This document shows positions 1-8,591 of a DNA stretch of 64,000 bases, in pieces. Origin of the DNA: Spartobacteria bacterium (GTDB lineage: Bacteria > Verrucomicrobiota > Verrucomicrobiia > Chthoniobacterales > UBA10450); the NCBI GenBank assembly GCA_003167555.1, contig PMSN01000011.1, forward strand, positions 248,001 to 312,000, in the 5' to 3' direction. Made by a program: the position numbers and the translations under genes. A model generated the notes under the pieces. That model saw only the letters and a list, made by a program, of their open reading frames with translations, was not told the origin of the DNA and did no database searches. Each line of letters begins with the position of its first letter. The stretch's first letter is position 1.

Positions 1-2
1 CT

Positions 3-1115
3 CTTCTCGCCTGGCGCTGGCCGAATTTCCTCTGGCAATACCCACTGAATCCAGACGAAGGACTCTGGGTTGCGGGAGCGCTGAAAGTAAGAACCGATTG
101 GGTCCCCTGGCGTGGATTTGACGGAGCCACGAGCGGACCCCTGACCGCCTACACGCTCGCACTCCCGGCGCTCTTCGGTGCGCGGATCGATTTCTTTTCC
201 GCAAGATTTCTCGGCGTTTGTCTGCTCACCCTCACCTTGGGCGGACTTTATTTTGCGGTGAAATGGCTGAATGGCGGCCGCGTCGCGCGCCTCGTCCTTC
301 TCCCGCCGGTGCTCCTGCTCGCTTTGACCAAGGATTGGAATTTTCTTCATTTTTCGAGCGAGACCGTCCCAATTTTTTTGACGACGACCGCGCTGGTTGC
401 GAGCGCCTACCTCGCGCGTGAAGCGATGCCGAACCGGCGGCGGATCGCGGCCTGCGCGATTGCGGGTATTTGCCTCGGCAGCGCGGGCCTGGCCAAGCTC
501 CAATCGCTCCCGATTGCGCTCGTACTGTTCGGATTTGTCGCGGCGGAAATTTTTTTTGGCGGTCGCCGGCGTTGGAAAAGCGCAATCCACGAAGCGCTCG
601 TGTTTGCGGTGTCACTGATTCTCATTCCCGCGATCGTGACCGCCGTGCTCTGCGCGACCGGAGAGCTGCATTACGCGATCCGCTCGTATCTGCAAAGCTC
701 GGTCGGCTACGTCGGCGAAGGGATCCACATCGGTCCTTCGTTCCTTTTCGAATCGTCGGCATCGTACACGGCGTTCCTCGCCGGTTCGCTGATCGTCGTT
801 GTCTTGAGCGTGGCAATAATTTGTTGGAAACGCGCCGTGCCGTCGCGCAGCTCATTATGGATTGCGATCGCTGCGCTCCTTTTGGTCCTCGCCGCGGGTT
901 TCTCGATTTACACGCCGCGCCGGCCTTTTCAGCATTACCTCCTTTTGTCAGTCGTGCCCGTGAGTTGCTGCGTCGCGGCGGTGCTGCGGCTCGTGCGGGA
1001 GACAAGTTTTTGGAAAAATCGCGAGGCGCTCGTTACCGGATCGTACCTCAGCGTGTTTCTTATTTCGGAGACTCGGGGTTTCTCTCGCGTCCGGTCCGAG
1101 CACGCTCGTGACTGA
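3..1115 (+). CDS. GT39-like membrane glycosyltransferase, N-terminal part (5' truncated by the window edge)
   Basis: The reading frame is open from the first bases, so the true start lies upstream. The product is a polytopic membrane protein with many hydrophobic segments. Near its visible beginning is the motif NPDEGLW, followed by a W-x-x-F-D-G stretch, as in dolichyl-phosphate-mannose/ArnT-type glycosyltransferases, whose acidic pair in the first external loop is catalytic. Such enzymes move a sugar from a polyprenyl-phosphate donor to an acceptor on the outer face of the inner membrane. The frame stops at 1113-1115, soon after the last membrane segment. The soluble C-terminal part expected for this type appears to continue in another frame (1108-1980), so I read the two as one gene broken by a frameshift near 1060-1075. 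The family call is from motif and topology only. Confidence 0.6.
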   Translation, partial: LLAWRWPNFLWQYPLNPDEGLWVAGALKVRTDWVPWRGFDGATSGPLTAYTLALPALFGARIDFFSARFLGVCLLTLTLGGLYFAVKWLNGGRVARLVLLPPVLLLALTKDWNFLHFSSETVPIFLTTTALVASAYLAREAMPNRRRIAACAIAGICLGSAGLAKLQSLPIALVLFGFVAAEIFFGGRRRWKSAIHEALVFAVSLILIPAIVTAVLCATGELHYAIRSYLQSSVGYVGEGIHIGPSFLFESSASYTAFLAGSLIVVVLSVAIICWKRAVPSRSSLWIAIAALLLVLAAGFSIYTPRRPFQHYLLLSVVPVSCCVAAVLRLVRETSFWKNREALVTGSYLSVFLISETRGFSRVRSEHARD

Positions 1116-1980
1116 GATTGCGTCCAATTCCAAATCAGCCGGCAGCAAACAAGCCGTGGCGCTCTCGCGTTATGCGCCTCGCGGCAGCCGCGTCGCGATC
1201 TGGGGTTCGTGTCCGGAACTCTACGTCCAGACAGGCACGATCATGGCGACGCGCTACGGTCAGATGGGGCCGATTCCGGCGGGCCATTTTCGGGAATATT
1301 ATGAGGGGATTCTCATGCGCGATCTGGAGCGAAGCCGGCCGGCGGTCTTCGTGGACGCGGTCCACTCCGGCGCATTCAACTTCAACAATCGCGCGACGCA
1401 AGGCCATGAAACTTTTCCGGCGCTCGCGGCGTTCGTGCGTCGGAATTACCAATTGAAGGAAGAGATTGGCGGCGTTCGCATTTTCGTCGCGAATGGAAAC
1501 ACGAATTTCGCACCGGCGGAAACTGTCGCCAAATCGATGGAGTCCTCCGAAGAGCCGACCGGCTGGACGATCCGTTTCAACGCCGGCAGCGGCGCGGAGA
1601 TTTATCGAGTTTCGGGCTGGAGCGGCGCCGAGCCGGAGTTTACGTGGACTGAGGGAACATCCGCGAAACTGAAGTTGCCAATTCCCGATCACGATGCGGC
1701 CCTCATGCTGCGCATGAAACTCGGCGGATTGATTCATCCGCGGGAACTGCCCGTGCAAAACGTCGCTGTCTACGCGAACGGGCAAAAAATCGCCGACTGG
1801 CAGGTGAGCGAGCCCGCGGATTTCGCGGCGCCGATTCCACTCGAGCTGACCAGGAACGTCGAGGACTTGAACATCGAGCTGCGCATTCCTGATGCCGCTT
1901 CGCCGCAGTCGTTAGGCATGAGCTACGATGGCCGGCTGCTCGGTGTCCGGTGCTACTTCGTCGAATTGCGACGAAGGTAG
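1108..1980 (+). CDS. C-terminal soluble part of the upstream glycosyltransferase (displaced frame)
   Basis: This frame overlaps the preceding one by 8 bases. It encodes about 290 residues with no signal peptide or membrane span at its start. It begins with a stretch containing SKQAVALSRYAPRGSRVAIWG, the kind of extracytoplasmic segment that follows the last membrane helix in this type of transferase, and then a beta-rich tail. The same frame is already open upstream of 1108 and reads plausibly there (LGVSLASGPSTLVTE). This supports a frameshift at about 1060-1075 rather than a genuine new start at ATG 1108. If the overlap is real, the alternative is an independent partner protein translationally coupled to the transferase. 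No catalytic motif was seen. Confidence 0.45.
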   Translation: MTEIASNSKSAGSKQAVALSRYAPRGSRVAIWGSCPELYVQTGTIMATRYGQMGPIPAGHFREYYEGILMRDLERSRPAVFVDAVHSGAFNFNNRATQGHETFPALAAFVRRNYQLKEEIGGVRIFVANGNTNFAPAETVAKSMESSEEPTGWTIRFNAGSGAEIYRVSGWSGAEPEFTWTEGTSAKLKLPIPDHDAALMLRMKLGGLIHPRELPVQNVAVYANGQKIADWQVSEPADFAAPIPLELTRNVEDLNIELRIPDAASPQSLGMSYDGRLLGVRCYFVELRRR

Positions 1981-1984
1981 CCAA

Positions 1985-2752
1985 TCACTTCGGCACCACG
2001 GCCACAAAATCGCGCACGGTCTTCTGCTCGGAAATCGAAAGCGGACCGCGTTCGCCCGCGAACCAAAATGCGCTCGATGATCCGCCGTCGAAATTTAAAG
2101 CCCGTTGCACCTTCCAGTCTGGCGCGATCCCGCGCGTCGCCAGAATTTTTCCGAGTTGCGCCAATGTCACTTCGGAACAGAAACCAATCGCGACCCGGTC
2201 CGATCCATCCGTGAAAATACAAGTGCGCCGAGCAGAGCGCGTGTCGTTCAATCCGGGGACCGGTTGCGCGCGATCGACCAGAAAGGGCCCGCATTGCAGC
2301 GCGGCGATCGCTTTTCGCTTCGGCGAATATTCCGCCGTGCGCAGCAACTGAATGCGCCCGCTTGCGACGACCATCACGCCGCTGAGCAGTTTGGCTTTGC
2401 GCAATGGAGCGATCGATTTTCCATCGCCGATCAACAAGCCCACCGGCGCATTCGCCGGATCGAAGTAGCCGCCATTCACGCCGGCGAGGCAATGCTCGCG
2501 CCGCATCACGCCGGCGAGATCGTCTTCACCTCCCGGATTATCGATCACTCGCACCGTGGCGGAACTCGTCGAAAAAATGGCGGCGTCGAGCGTGGCCTGT
2601 TCGTCCGTGGCGCTGTCGCTCAGAACAAGGCGACGATGTTCGATGGTCGCCGCAGTGCCTCGCTCGATTTGCGAGGAGCTGACCGCCCACTCCGCGCGCG
2701 TTGAGGCAACGACGGCGAACGCGATCGCGATGATGAGGCCGGACCTAACCAC
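1985..2752 (-). CDS. Secreted phosphodiester glycosidase-like protein (NAGPA/DUF2233 domain)
   Basis: I place the start at GTG 2752, which overlaps the stop of the upstream TPR gene and is followed directly by a signal-peptide-like stretch (LIIAIAFAVVAS, cleavage near ARA-EW). The mature part carries the two hallmarks of the NAGPA-like fold: GVNGGYF at about residues 91-97 and NFDGGSSSAFW at about 210-220. In characterised relatives this domain removes alpha-N-acetylglucosamine from phosphodiesters, and in bacteria it often occurs in envelope or exopolysaccharide proteins. The substrate here is unknown. The stop/start overlap with the TPR gene suggests translational coupling. A longer frame running upstream to 2956 lies inside the TPR gene and has no secretion signal at its start, so I rejected it. 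Confidence 0.7.
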   Translation of the reverse strand: MVRSGLIIAIAFAVVASTRAEWAVSSSQIERGTAATIEHRRLVLSDSATDEQATLDAAIFSTSSATVRVIDNPGGEDDLAGVMRREHCLAGVNGGYFDPANAPVGLLIGDGKSIAPLRKAKLLSGVMVVASGRIQLLRTAEYSPKRKAIAALQCGPFLVDRAQPVPGLNDTRSARRTCIFTDGSDRVAIGFCSEVTLAQLGKILATRGIAPDWKVQRALNFDGGSSSAFWFAGERGPLSISEQKTVRDFVAVVPK

Positions 2753-4739
2753 CGTACTTTTTGAGCAGCGCAACGTAACGCGGCGTCTGCCGGATCGGAT
2801 CCAGGATGGGATTGATTTTGACGAGCGCCACCGTGAGCTGGCTTGGCCGTGAGAGCAGACCATCGGCGATGTCGAGCGCCTTATCGTACTCGCCCACGAT
2901 CGCGTAAACTTCCCCGAGGGCCTGCGTAGCCACCGGGCCGTCGAACGCGTCGACACTTTCCGGGAGCAACTCGGTCGCGCGCTTCGCTTCGGCGATGGCC
3001 GCGTCTTTCTCTCCCAGCCAGGCCAGGATTGCGGCCAGGCGCGAGTGCCGCTTCGCTTCGTCAGGCGCCAGGCTCAAATATTTTTCGACATATCCTTTCG
3101 CCTTGAGAAACGCTTCCCGCGCGCCGGCGTCGTCGTGCAACATTTTTTTGGCGACACCGACCACCTCGAATTTCGAGAGGAGACCTTCGGGATCCCGCGA
3201 GAGCAATTGCTCGTTCATGCCCTCCGCCTCCCGCAAGGCTTCGGCATACTTCCGCTGCAGGAGAAGCGTCTGCACAAAAGCCGCCGTGTAATGCGATCTC
3301 ATGTCCTCGGACATTGGCTTGCCCGCCAGGGCTTTCACGCCGCGCTCGATCACCTCGAATGTGCCTTTCTCCGAAATCTCGAGTTGCGCTTTGACCGACC
3401 AAAGGCTGAATGAATTCGGCGTCACCTTCAGAGCGCGATCGATGGTCTTGTTCGCGGCGTCGAAGTTTCGCTGCGTCTGATAATTGAAAGCCAGGTTTTG
3501 CAGGGCCCACGATTCGTTCGGACTCAGCTCGGCTGCTTTTTCAAAATTGGCGCTCGATTCGGTCCATTTTCCCTGGCGGCGCTGGATCGCACCGATTGCG
3601 AGATGCGCTTCCGGGTCGTTAGGCAAGCCCCGTTGGGCCGTGAGGAATTCCTGCATCGCGCGCTCGTAACCGCGGTCGCCATAATAATAACAAAAACCGA
3701 GTGCGATGTGGCCTTCCGGGAGGTCCGGCTGAAGCGTCAGAGCGCGTTCGGCCAGCGTGCGCGCCTTCTCCTTGCGCTGCGCCGTGGGCTCAAAGGTGTG
3801 ATAGATCCAGCTTTCGGTCCGCGAGAAGCCGGCGGCGGCCAGCGCGAAATTTGGATCCATCTGAAGCGCGCGCTCATAAAGCTGCTCGGCCTGCTTCAGT
3901 TTTTCCAAGTCCTCCAGTTGCATCTGGAGAGTGTGCGCCTGCACAAAAGCGAGATACGCCTCGCCGTTTTCCGTCGGCTTGCGCGTCATCCTCACTTTTT
4001 CCATGGGCGAGAGTTTTGCCTGCAGCTCCTTCGCGATCTTCTGCGCGAGATCGGTCTGGATCGCGAAGACATCGGCCAGATCGCGATCATATTCCTCCGC
4101 CCAGATGTGCTCGTCGTTCTCGGCGTTGATCAACTGCACATTCACCCGGACGCGATTGCCGAACTTGCGTACGCTTCCTTCCAGGATGGCGGAAACGCCG
4201 AGCGTTTTCCCGATTTCGCGGACGTTCTTATCCTTGCCTCGGTACGGCATCACCGACGTGCGCGAGATCACCTTCAGGTCCCCGATCTTCGCGAGGTTCG
4301 TCAGGATGTCGTCCTGGATGCCATCGGCAAAAAATGCGTTCTCCTTGTCGTCGCTAAAATTTTCGAAAGGGAGCACGGCGATCGATTTCTCGATCTTTCG
4401 GGCGGAAGCGTGCGGCAGCAGGAAAAATCCCGCCGCGGCTGAGACGATGACGCCGACGGCGAGCAGAGCAACGATGTTGCGTCTGCGCCGCGGCGTGGAG
4501 GGCGGTGTGGGCGTCGTGCGGATGCCGTGCGGAGTGACTTCGAGGGCCCACGCCAGGATGAGCGAAATCGGGAAGCCAACGAGGAGAAGCACGATCACGA
4601 GGCGGAGCGCCCACCCCGGCAATTCCCAGGCCGGAAAAACCGCGGACGCGAGCTGGATCACGCCCCCTGCCACCACGACGTAAGCGACGGCGACGCGATA
4701 AACTTTGCGCCGCTTAATCTCTTCGAAGAAACCGCTCAT
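2745..4739 (-). CDS. Membrane TolB-like/TPR protein (COG5616 type)
   Basis: 664 residues. The N-terminus has the recurrent opening FFEEIKRRKVYRVAVAYVV, then hydrophobic spans at about 16-36, 43-65 and 88-108. A TolB/FlgO-like domain follows at about 118-245 (SIAVLPFENFSDDKENAFFA, then VISRTSVMPYRG and ILEGSVRKFGNRVRVNVQL). The rest, about 260-660, is a run of tetratricopeptide repeats. Proteins of this layout are usually annotated near adenylate cyclases or as TPR regulators. They probably act as inner-membrane scaffolds, and no enzymatic motif is visible. Two paralogues lie in the window: a decayed copy directly upstream and an intact one at 47012-49081. The stop overlaps the start of the DUF2233 gene. 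Confidence 0.75.
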   Translation of the reverse strand: MSGFFEEIKRRKVYRVAVAYVVVAGGVIQLASAVFPAWELPGWALRLVIVLLLVGFPISLILAWALEVTPHGIRTTPTPPSTPRRRRNIVALLAVGVIVSAAAGFFLLPHASARKIEKSIAVLPFENFSDDKENAFFADGIQDDILTNLAKIGDLKVISRTSVMPYRGKDKNVREIGKTLGVSAILEGSVRKFGNRVRVNVQLINAENDEHIWAEEYDRDLADVFAIQTDLAQKIAKELQAKLSPMEKVRMTRKPTENGEAYLAFVQAHTLQMQLEDLEKLKQAEQLYERALQMDPNFALAAAGFSRTESWIYHTFEPTAQRKEKARTLAERALTLQPDLPEGHIALGFCYYYGDRGYERAMQEFLTAQRGLPNDPEAHLAIGAIQRRQGKWTESSANFEKAAELSPNESWALQNLAFNYQTQRNFDAANKTIDRALKVTPNSFSLWSVKAQLEISEKGTFEVIERGVKALAGKPMSEDMRSHYTAAFVQTLLLQRKYAEALREAEGMNEQLLSRDPEGLLSKFEVVGVAKKMLHDDAGAREAFLKAKGYVEKYLSLAPDEAKRHSRLAAILAWLGEKDAAIAEAKRATELLPESVDAFDGPVATQALGEVYAIVGEYDKALDIADGLLSRPSQLTVALVKINPILDPIRQTPRYVALLKKYGG

Positions 4740-4793
4740 TCGCTCCCGATTACAAACCTCCGTGGAAGTTGAGACAAGATTCTTCGGCTGGCG

Positions 4794-6320
4794 TTAGGAT
4801 TTGCCGCCAAATTTCGACAGCATCCGCTGGAAACGTGCGTCGTTGCGGAGCGAATCCCAGATCGGATCGAGCCGCAGCTCGTGAATCGTAACGCCGGACG
4901 GTGTCTGTAACGACCGATCGAGCAGCGCGAGCGCGGTATCCATGTCGCCACACATCATGCTGATGCGGGCGCGGCTGATGACCAGGATCGGGCCGTCGAA
5001 CGCGTCCTTCGCTTCCGGCAGCAATTCCACCGCGCGTTTTCCTTCCGCGACCGCTTCGTCGCAGCGGCCGAGTCCCGCATAAATCAAACCGAGCAACGCG
5101 TGACGCGGCCCGTCGTCCGGACTTTCCCGCACCGCGAAAAACGCCGGCATCGTTCGGCCGGCCGCGGCGCGCGACGGCGAATTCGTTCAGAGCCCGGTCG
5201 TAATCCCGATCCACATAATAATTGACGTAACCGAGCGCGAGATGGGATTCGGGCAGATCGGGCTGAAGCCGGAGCGCTTCATTCGCCGCCGTCCGCGCTT
5301 TCTGGGCGCGGGCAGCGATCGGTTCGATGGCGTAATAACTCCAGCTCTGCAAATGCGACAGACGCGCGTGCGCCAGTGCGAAAGAAGGATCGAGTTGAAC
5401 CGCCTTCTCGTAGAGCGCCTCGACCCGCGCCAGGTCATCGTGATGACGATCCGGCCGGTTGAAAATTTCTTTCGCCTCGAGGTAAACAAGATAGGACTCG
5501 CCGTTTTCCGTCGGCTTCTTCTCGATCCGCTGTTGTTCGTCGGGCGACAGTGTTGCCTTCAGCGCCGAAGCAATTTCCTGTGCCAGCTCGCTCTGGATCG
5601 CGAACACGTCGGTCAATTCGCGATCGTAAACCTGCGCCCACAAATGCCGGTCGTTCGACGCATCGATCAGCTGGACATTGATGCGAACGCGTTTGCCGTC
5701 GCGCCGGACACTCGCCTCCAGGATCGTGGCCACGTTCAGGGCCTTTCCGATTTCGCGCAGGTTGTGCGTTTGCCCGCGATACGGCATCACGGATGTGCGC
5801 GAGATCACTTTGAGGTCGCTGATCCTGGCGAGGTTTGTCAGTACGTCGTCCTGGATGCCGTCGGCGAAGTAGGCGTTCTCCTTATCGACGCTGAAGTTGT
5901 CGAAAGGCAGGACCGCGATCGATTTCTCCAGCTTGCGCGCGGAAGCGCGGGGAATGAGAAAGTAGCCGGCGGCCATCGCGGTGAGCAACCCGAACGCCGC
6001 GAGCGCGAAGATATTTTTTCGCCCCGCGGCAAACGCGGGCGGACAATCAGCCGGAACGGTTTCGGGCGTTGCTGTGATCCCGGCTTCGCTGACATCGAAG
6101 GCCCAGCGAGAATGAGCGCGATCGGAAATCCGGCGAGAACGAGGACGATGACAAGACGCGCCGTCCAAAGCGGAAGCGTCAGCGCCGGAAAAACGGTGAC
6201 GGCGAATTGAATGATCAACCAGCCGACCACGCCGTAGCCGGCGGCGGCGCGATACACCTTGCGGCGCCGCAACTCGCAAAAAAATCCGTAAAGCCGAGAG
6301 GATTGAAATGAATTTGCCAA
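4794..6320 (-). pseudogene. Decayed paralogue of the adjacent TolB-like/TPR membrane protein
   Basis: Read from TTG 6320, the start (FFCELRRRKVYRAAAGYGVV) matches the intact neighbour. At about 6106 the frame breaks: LILA must be followed by WAFDVSEAG in the next frame, consistent with one missing base. The second frame gives the TolB-like domain (IAVLPFDNFSVDKENAYFAD) and the first TPRs down to about 5160. There the match jumps into a third frame, which resumes only near the neighbour's C-terminus (RAVELLPEAKDAFDGP). Compared with the 664-residue neighbour, roughly 150 codons of TPR are missing. Two frame breaks plus an internal deletion argue for decay, although one break could be a sequencing error. 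Confidence 0.75.
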
Positions 6321-6345
6321 GTATGGCCCGCTTTTTAATCGAGCA

Positions 6346-7281
6346 TCACTTTACACCGGTAGCAAAAACTGTCTGAAAATGCGGGCTCTGTTTTTCCCGC
6401 GAGACGACCGTGACCTCGATGTTCTTGAAGCCGTTCGCCTCGAGAAATTGATGGAGCTGCACTTCGCTGAAGCCGAGCCAATGGTCGGCGTAAAGCTCAC
6501 GCGCGCGCTCGAAGCGGTGGCTGAGCAAATCGAGGACCACGATCCGCCCGCCTTTGCGCAATATCCGGTAAGCGCTCGCGATCGCCCGCTCCGGATGAAT
6601 GGCGTGATGGAGCGCCTGGCTCAGGATCGCCAGATCGATCGTGCCTTTTGCGATCGGCGGATCTTCGATGTCGCCGAGGCGATACTCGAGATTCGCGAAG
6701 CCGTGTCGCTTCGCGAGCTTCGATCCGAACTCGACCATCTTCGGCGAATTATCGACCGCGATGACTTTGCGCGCGGTCTTGGCCAGAAGCTGCGCGAGCG
6801 TTCCTTCGCCGGCGCCGAGATCGGCCACGGTTAACGCCGGCAACAAACTGATGACGGTGTGCGCGAGCGCTTGCCAGGAACGGCCCGGCACGTAGCTGCG
6901 GCCGAATTTCCCCGCCAGCTCGTCGAAATATTCTCGCGCTTTGTCGCGGCGCTTGCGTAGCGCGAGTTGCAGCGCGGTGCGGTCGCGCGCCGTTTCAGGC
7001 ATTTCGCGGGCGAGCACGCGGGTCAGTTCGTTCACTTTCGCGCGAGCCGGATTCCGCTCCTTTTTCTCTGTCAGGCCGTAGTAAACATTTTTCCCCGCGC
7101 GGCGATCTTCCACCACGCCGGCGCGTTTCAATTGCGCGAGATGACTCGAAATGCGCGATTGCCCCATTCCGAGAATTTCCTGCAGCTCCGCCACGGAAAG
7201 CTCCTCCTCTTCCAGCAAAAGGAGCAACCGGAGCCGGGTCGGATCGGCGAGCAGGCGCAGAAAATTAATGGTTGACGGCAT
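6346..7281 (-). CDS. ArsR-family regulator fused to a SAM-dependent methyltransferase domain
   Basis: 311 residues. Residues 1-70 are a winged helix of ArsR type, with the recognition region MGQSRISSHLAQLKRAG at about 39-55. From about 115 on there is a class I methyltransferase domain with the SAM-binding motif VADLGAGEGT at 152-161. A strong ribosome-binding sequence (GGAGGTG) precedes ATG 7281. The gene is divergent from metK-ahcY with under 100 bp between the starts. SahR-type ArsR regulators are known to control SAM-cycle genes in other bacteria in response to S-adenosylhomocysteine. From fusion and position I infer that the methyltransferase-like domain senses SAM or SAH and the protein represses metK-ahcY. 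It could instead be an ordinary methyltransferase with an N-terminal DNA-binding domain. Confidence 0.8.
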   Translation of the reverse strand: MPSTINFLRLLADPTRLRLLLLLEEEELSVAELQEILGMGQSRISSHLAQLKRAGVVEDRRAGKNVYYGLTEKKERNPARAKVNELTRVLAREMPETARDRTALQLALRKRRDKAREYFDELAGKFGRSYVPGRSWQALAHTVISLLPALTVADLGAGEGTLAQLLAKTARKVIAVDNSPKMVEFGSKLAKRHGFANLEYRLGDIEDPPIAKGTIDLAILSQALHHAIHPERAIASAYRILRKGGRIVVLDLLSHRFERARELYADHWLGFSEVQLHQFLEANGFKNIEVTVVSREKQSPHFQTVFATGVK

Positions 7282-7282
7282 T

Positions 7283-7322
7283 TTGCACCTCCACGATATA
7301 TCGACGTATCATGATTGGTCAA
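7283..7322. promoter_or_regulatory. Candidate divergent promoter/operator between the ArsR-methyltransferase gene and metK
   Basis: A perfect 10-bp palindrome, CGATATATCG, lies at 7294-7303. On the plus strand it sits in the 18-bp spacer between a plausible -35 (TTGCAC, 7283-7288) and -10 (TATCAT, 7307-7312) directed at metK. On the minus strand TTGACC (7322-7317) could be a -35, with its -10 falling inside the palindrome. This is where a repressor site would be expected, and the divergent gene encodes an ArsR-type regulator. The promoter boxes are by-eye matches only. Confidence 0.4.
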
Positions 7323-7377
7323 TATGATCAGCCATGATGCTTTCGTTTTCCAACTTCAACTCTTAACCGCTTCGCCC

Positions 7378-8577
7378 ATGCTCCGCCGTTTCATTTTTGC
7401 TTCAGAATCCGTTGGCGAAGGTCATCCGGATAAAGTTTGTGACACCATCTCAGACGCCGTCCTCGACGCCTGTCTCCGGCAGGATCGCAAAAGCCGCGTG
7501 GCCTGCGAGACCTACGCCAAAAGCAACGTCGTCATCGTCGGCGGCGAGATCACGATTCCGAATTTGCCGAAGGGAAAACACCTCGAAGACGTCATCCCGA
7601 TTAACCAGATCGTGCGCGAGACCGTGCGCGACATCGGCTACGTCCACGACGACGACGTGTTTCATGCGAAAAAGATTTTCGTCAACACCGTCATCACCGA
7701 TCAATCGCACGACATTTCGCAAGGCGTCGATGCGAAGAAGGCGAAGGGCAAAGAGGGCTCCGAGCAAGGTGCAGGCGACCAGGGTCTCATGTTCGGTTTC
7801 GCCTGCGACGACACACCGGAATTGATGCCGGCGCCGATCATGTTTGCGCATCGGCTCGGCCGCGAGCTGACGCGCATCCGCAAGAGCGGCAGAGCGGAGT
7901 GGCTCCGGCCCGACGCGAAATCGCAGGTCTCCGTCATTTACGAAAACGGCAAGCCGGTCGGTATTTCCAACGTCGTCATCTCGACGCAGCACACCGAAGA
8001 AGTCACCCACGAGGAGATCGAAAAATTCTGCATCGAAAAAATCATCCGCAAAGTGCTGCCGAAATCGATGGTCAACGGGGCCACCCAATTTCTCATTAAT
8101 CCGACCGGGCGTTTCGTCATCGGAGGACCGCAAGGCGACACCGGTCTGACCGGACGCAAGATTATCGTCGACAGTTATGGCGGCTGGGGCCGGCACGGCG
8201 GTGGCGCCTTCTCCGGAAAAGATCCGAGCAAAGTCGATCGCAGCGCCGCTTACATGGGACGCTGGGTGGCGAAGAATGTCGTCGCGTCCGGGCTCGCAAC
8301 GCGGTGCGAAATTCAATTCGCCTACGCCATCGGCTATCCCGATCCCGTCAGCATGAACATCAACACGTTCGGCACGAACACCGTTCCGGAAGAAGCGATC
8401 GAGCGCGCGGTCAACCGCACGTTCTCTTTCAAACCGGCCGAGATCATTCAGCAACTCGACCTGCTTCGCCCGATTTACAGCAAGACCACGAACTACGGCC
8501 ACTTCGGCAAAGACGATCCCGATATTACCTGGGAGAAGACCGACAAAGCTGCCGCTTTAAAAAAAGCGGCTCGTTAA
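7378..8577 (+). CDS. metK: S-adenosylmethionine synthetase
   Basis: About 399 residues, normal for MetK. It converts methionine and ATP to S-adenosylmethionine in the cytoplasm. The start at ATG 7378 gives the usual opening, [16 protein letters not shown], with the GEGHPDK motif at residues 13-19. Further in are [26 protein letters not shown] and GGGAFSGKD, the ATP/phosphate-binding motifs. A longer in-frame extension to 7315 adds residues without family resemblance and runs into the promoter region. ahcY follows after 14 bases, so the two probably form one transcript that makes SAM and recycles its by-product. Confidence 0.97.
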   Translation: MLRRFIFASESVGEGHPDKVCDTISDAVLDACLRQDRKSRVACETYAKSNVVIVGGEITIPNLPKGKHLEDVIPINQIVRETVRDIGYVHDDDVFHAKKIFVNTVITDQSHDISQGVDAKKAKGKEGSEQGAGDQGLMFGFACDDTPELMPAPIMFAHRLGRELTRIRKSGRAEWLRPDAKSQVSVIYENGKPVGISNVVISTQHTEEVTHEEIEKFCIEKIIRKVLPKSMVNGATQFLINPTGRFVIGGPQGDTGLTGRKIIVDSYGGWGRHGGGAFSGKDPSKVDRSAAYMGRWVAKNVVASGLATRCEIQFAYAIGYPDPVSMNINTFGTNTVPEEAIERAVNRTFSFKPAEIIQQLDLLRPIYSKTTNYGHFGKDDPDITWEKTDKAAALKKAAR

Positions 8578-8591
8578 CTAGAAGCAATTTT

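Noticed and set aside
3498-4442. 314-codon plus-strand frame opposite the TolB/TPR gene
   Set aside because: Lacks any domain and is rich in Arg/Leu from antisense of a GC-rich gene; the minus-strand frame has clear motifs.
5242-6210. 322-codon plus-strand frame opposite the decayed TPR gene
   Set aside because: Antisense shadow; composition follows the complementary strand and no motif is visible.
7282-7377. SAM or SAH riboswitch ahead of metK
   Set aside because: The gap is under 100 bp, shows promoter-like and palindromic DNA but none of the conserved riboswitch stems I could recognise.
7450-8502. 350-codon minus-strand frame inside metK
   Set aside because: Shadow of metK, which is unambiguous on the plus strand.
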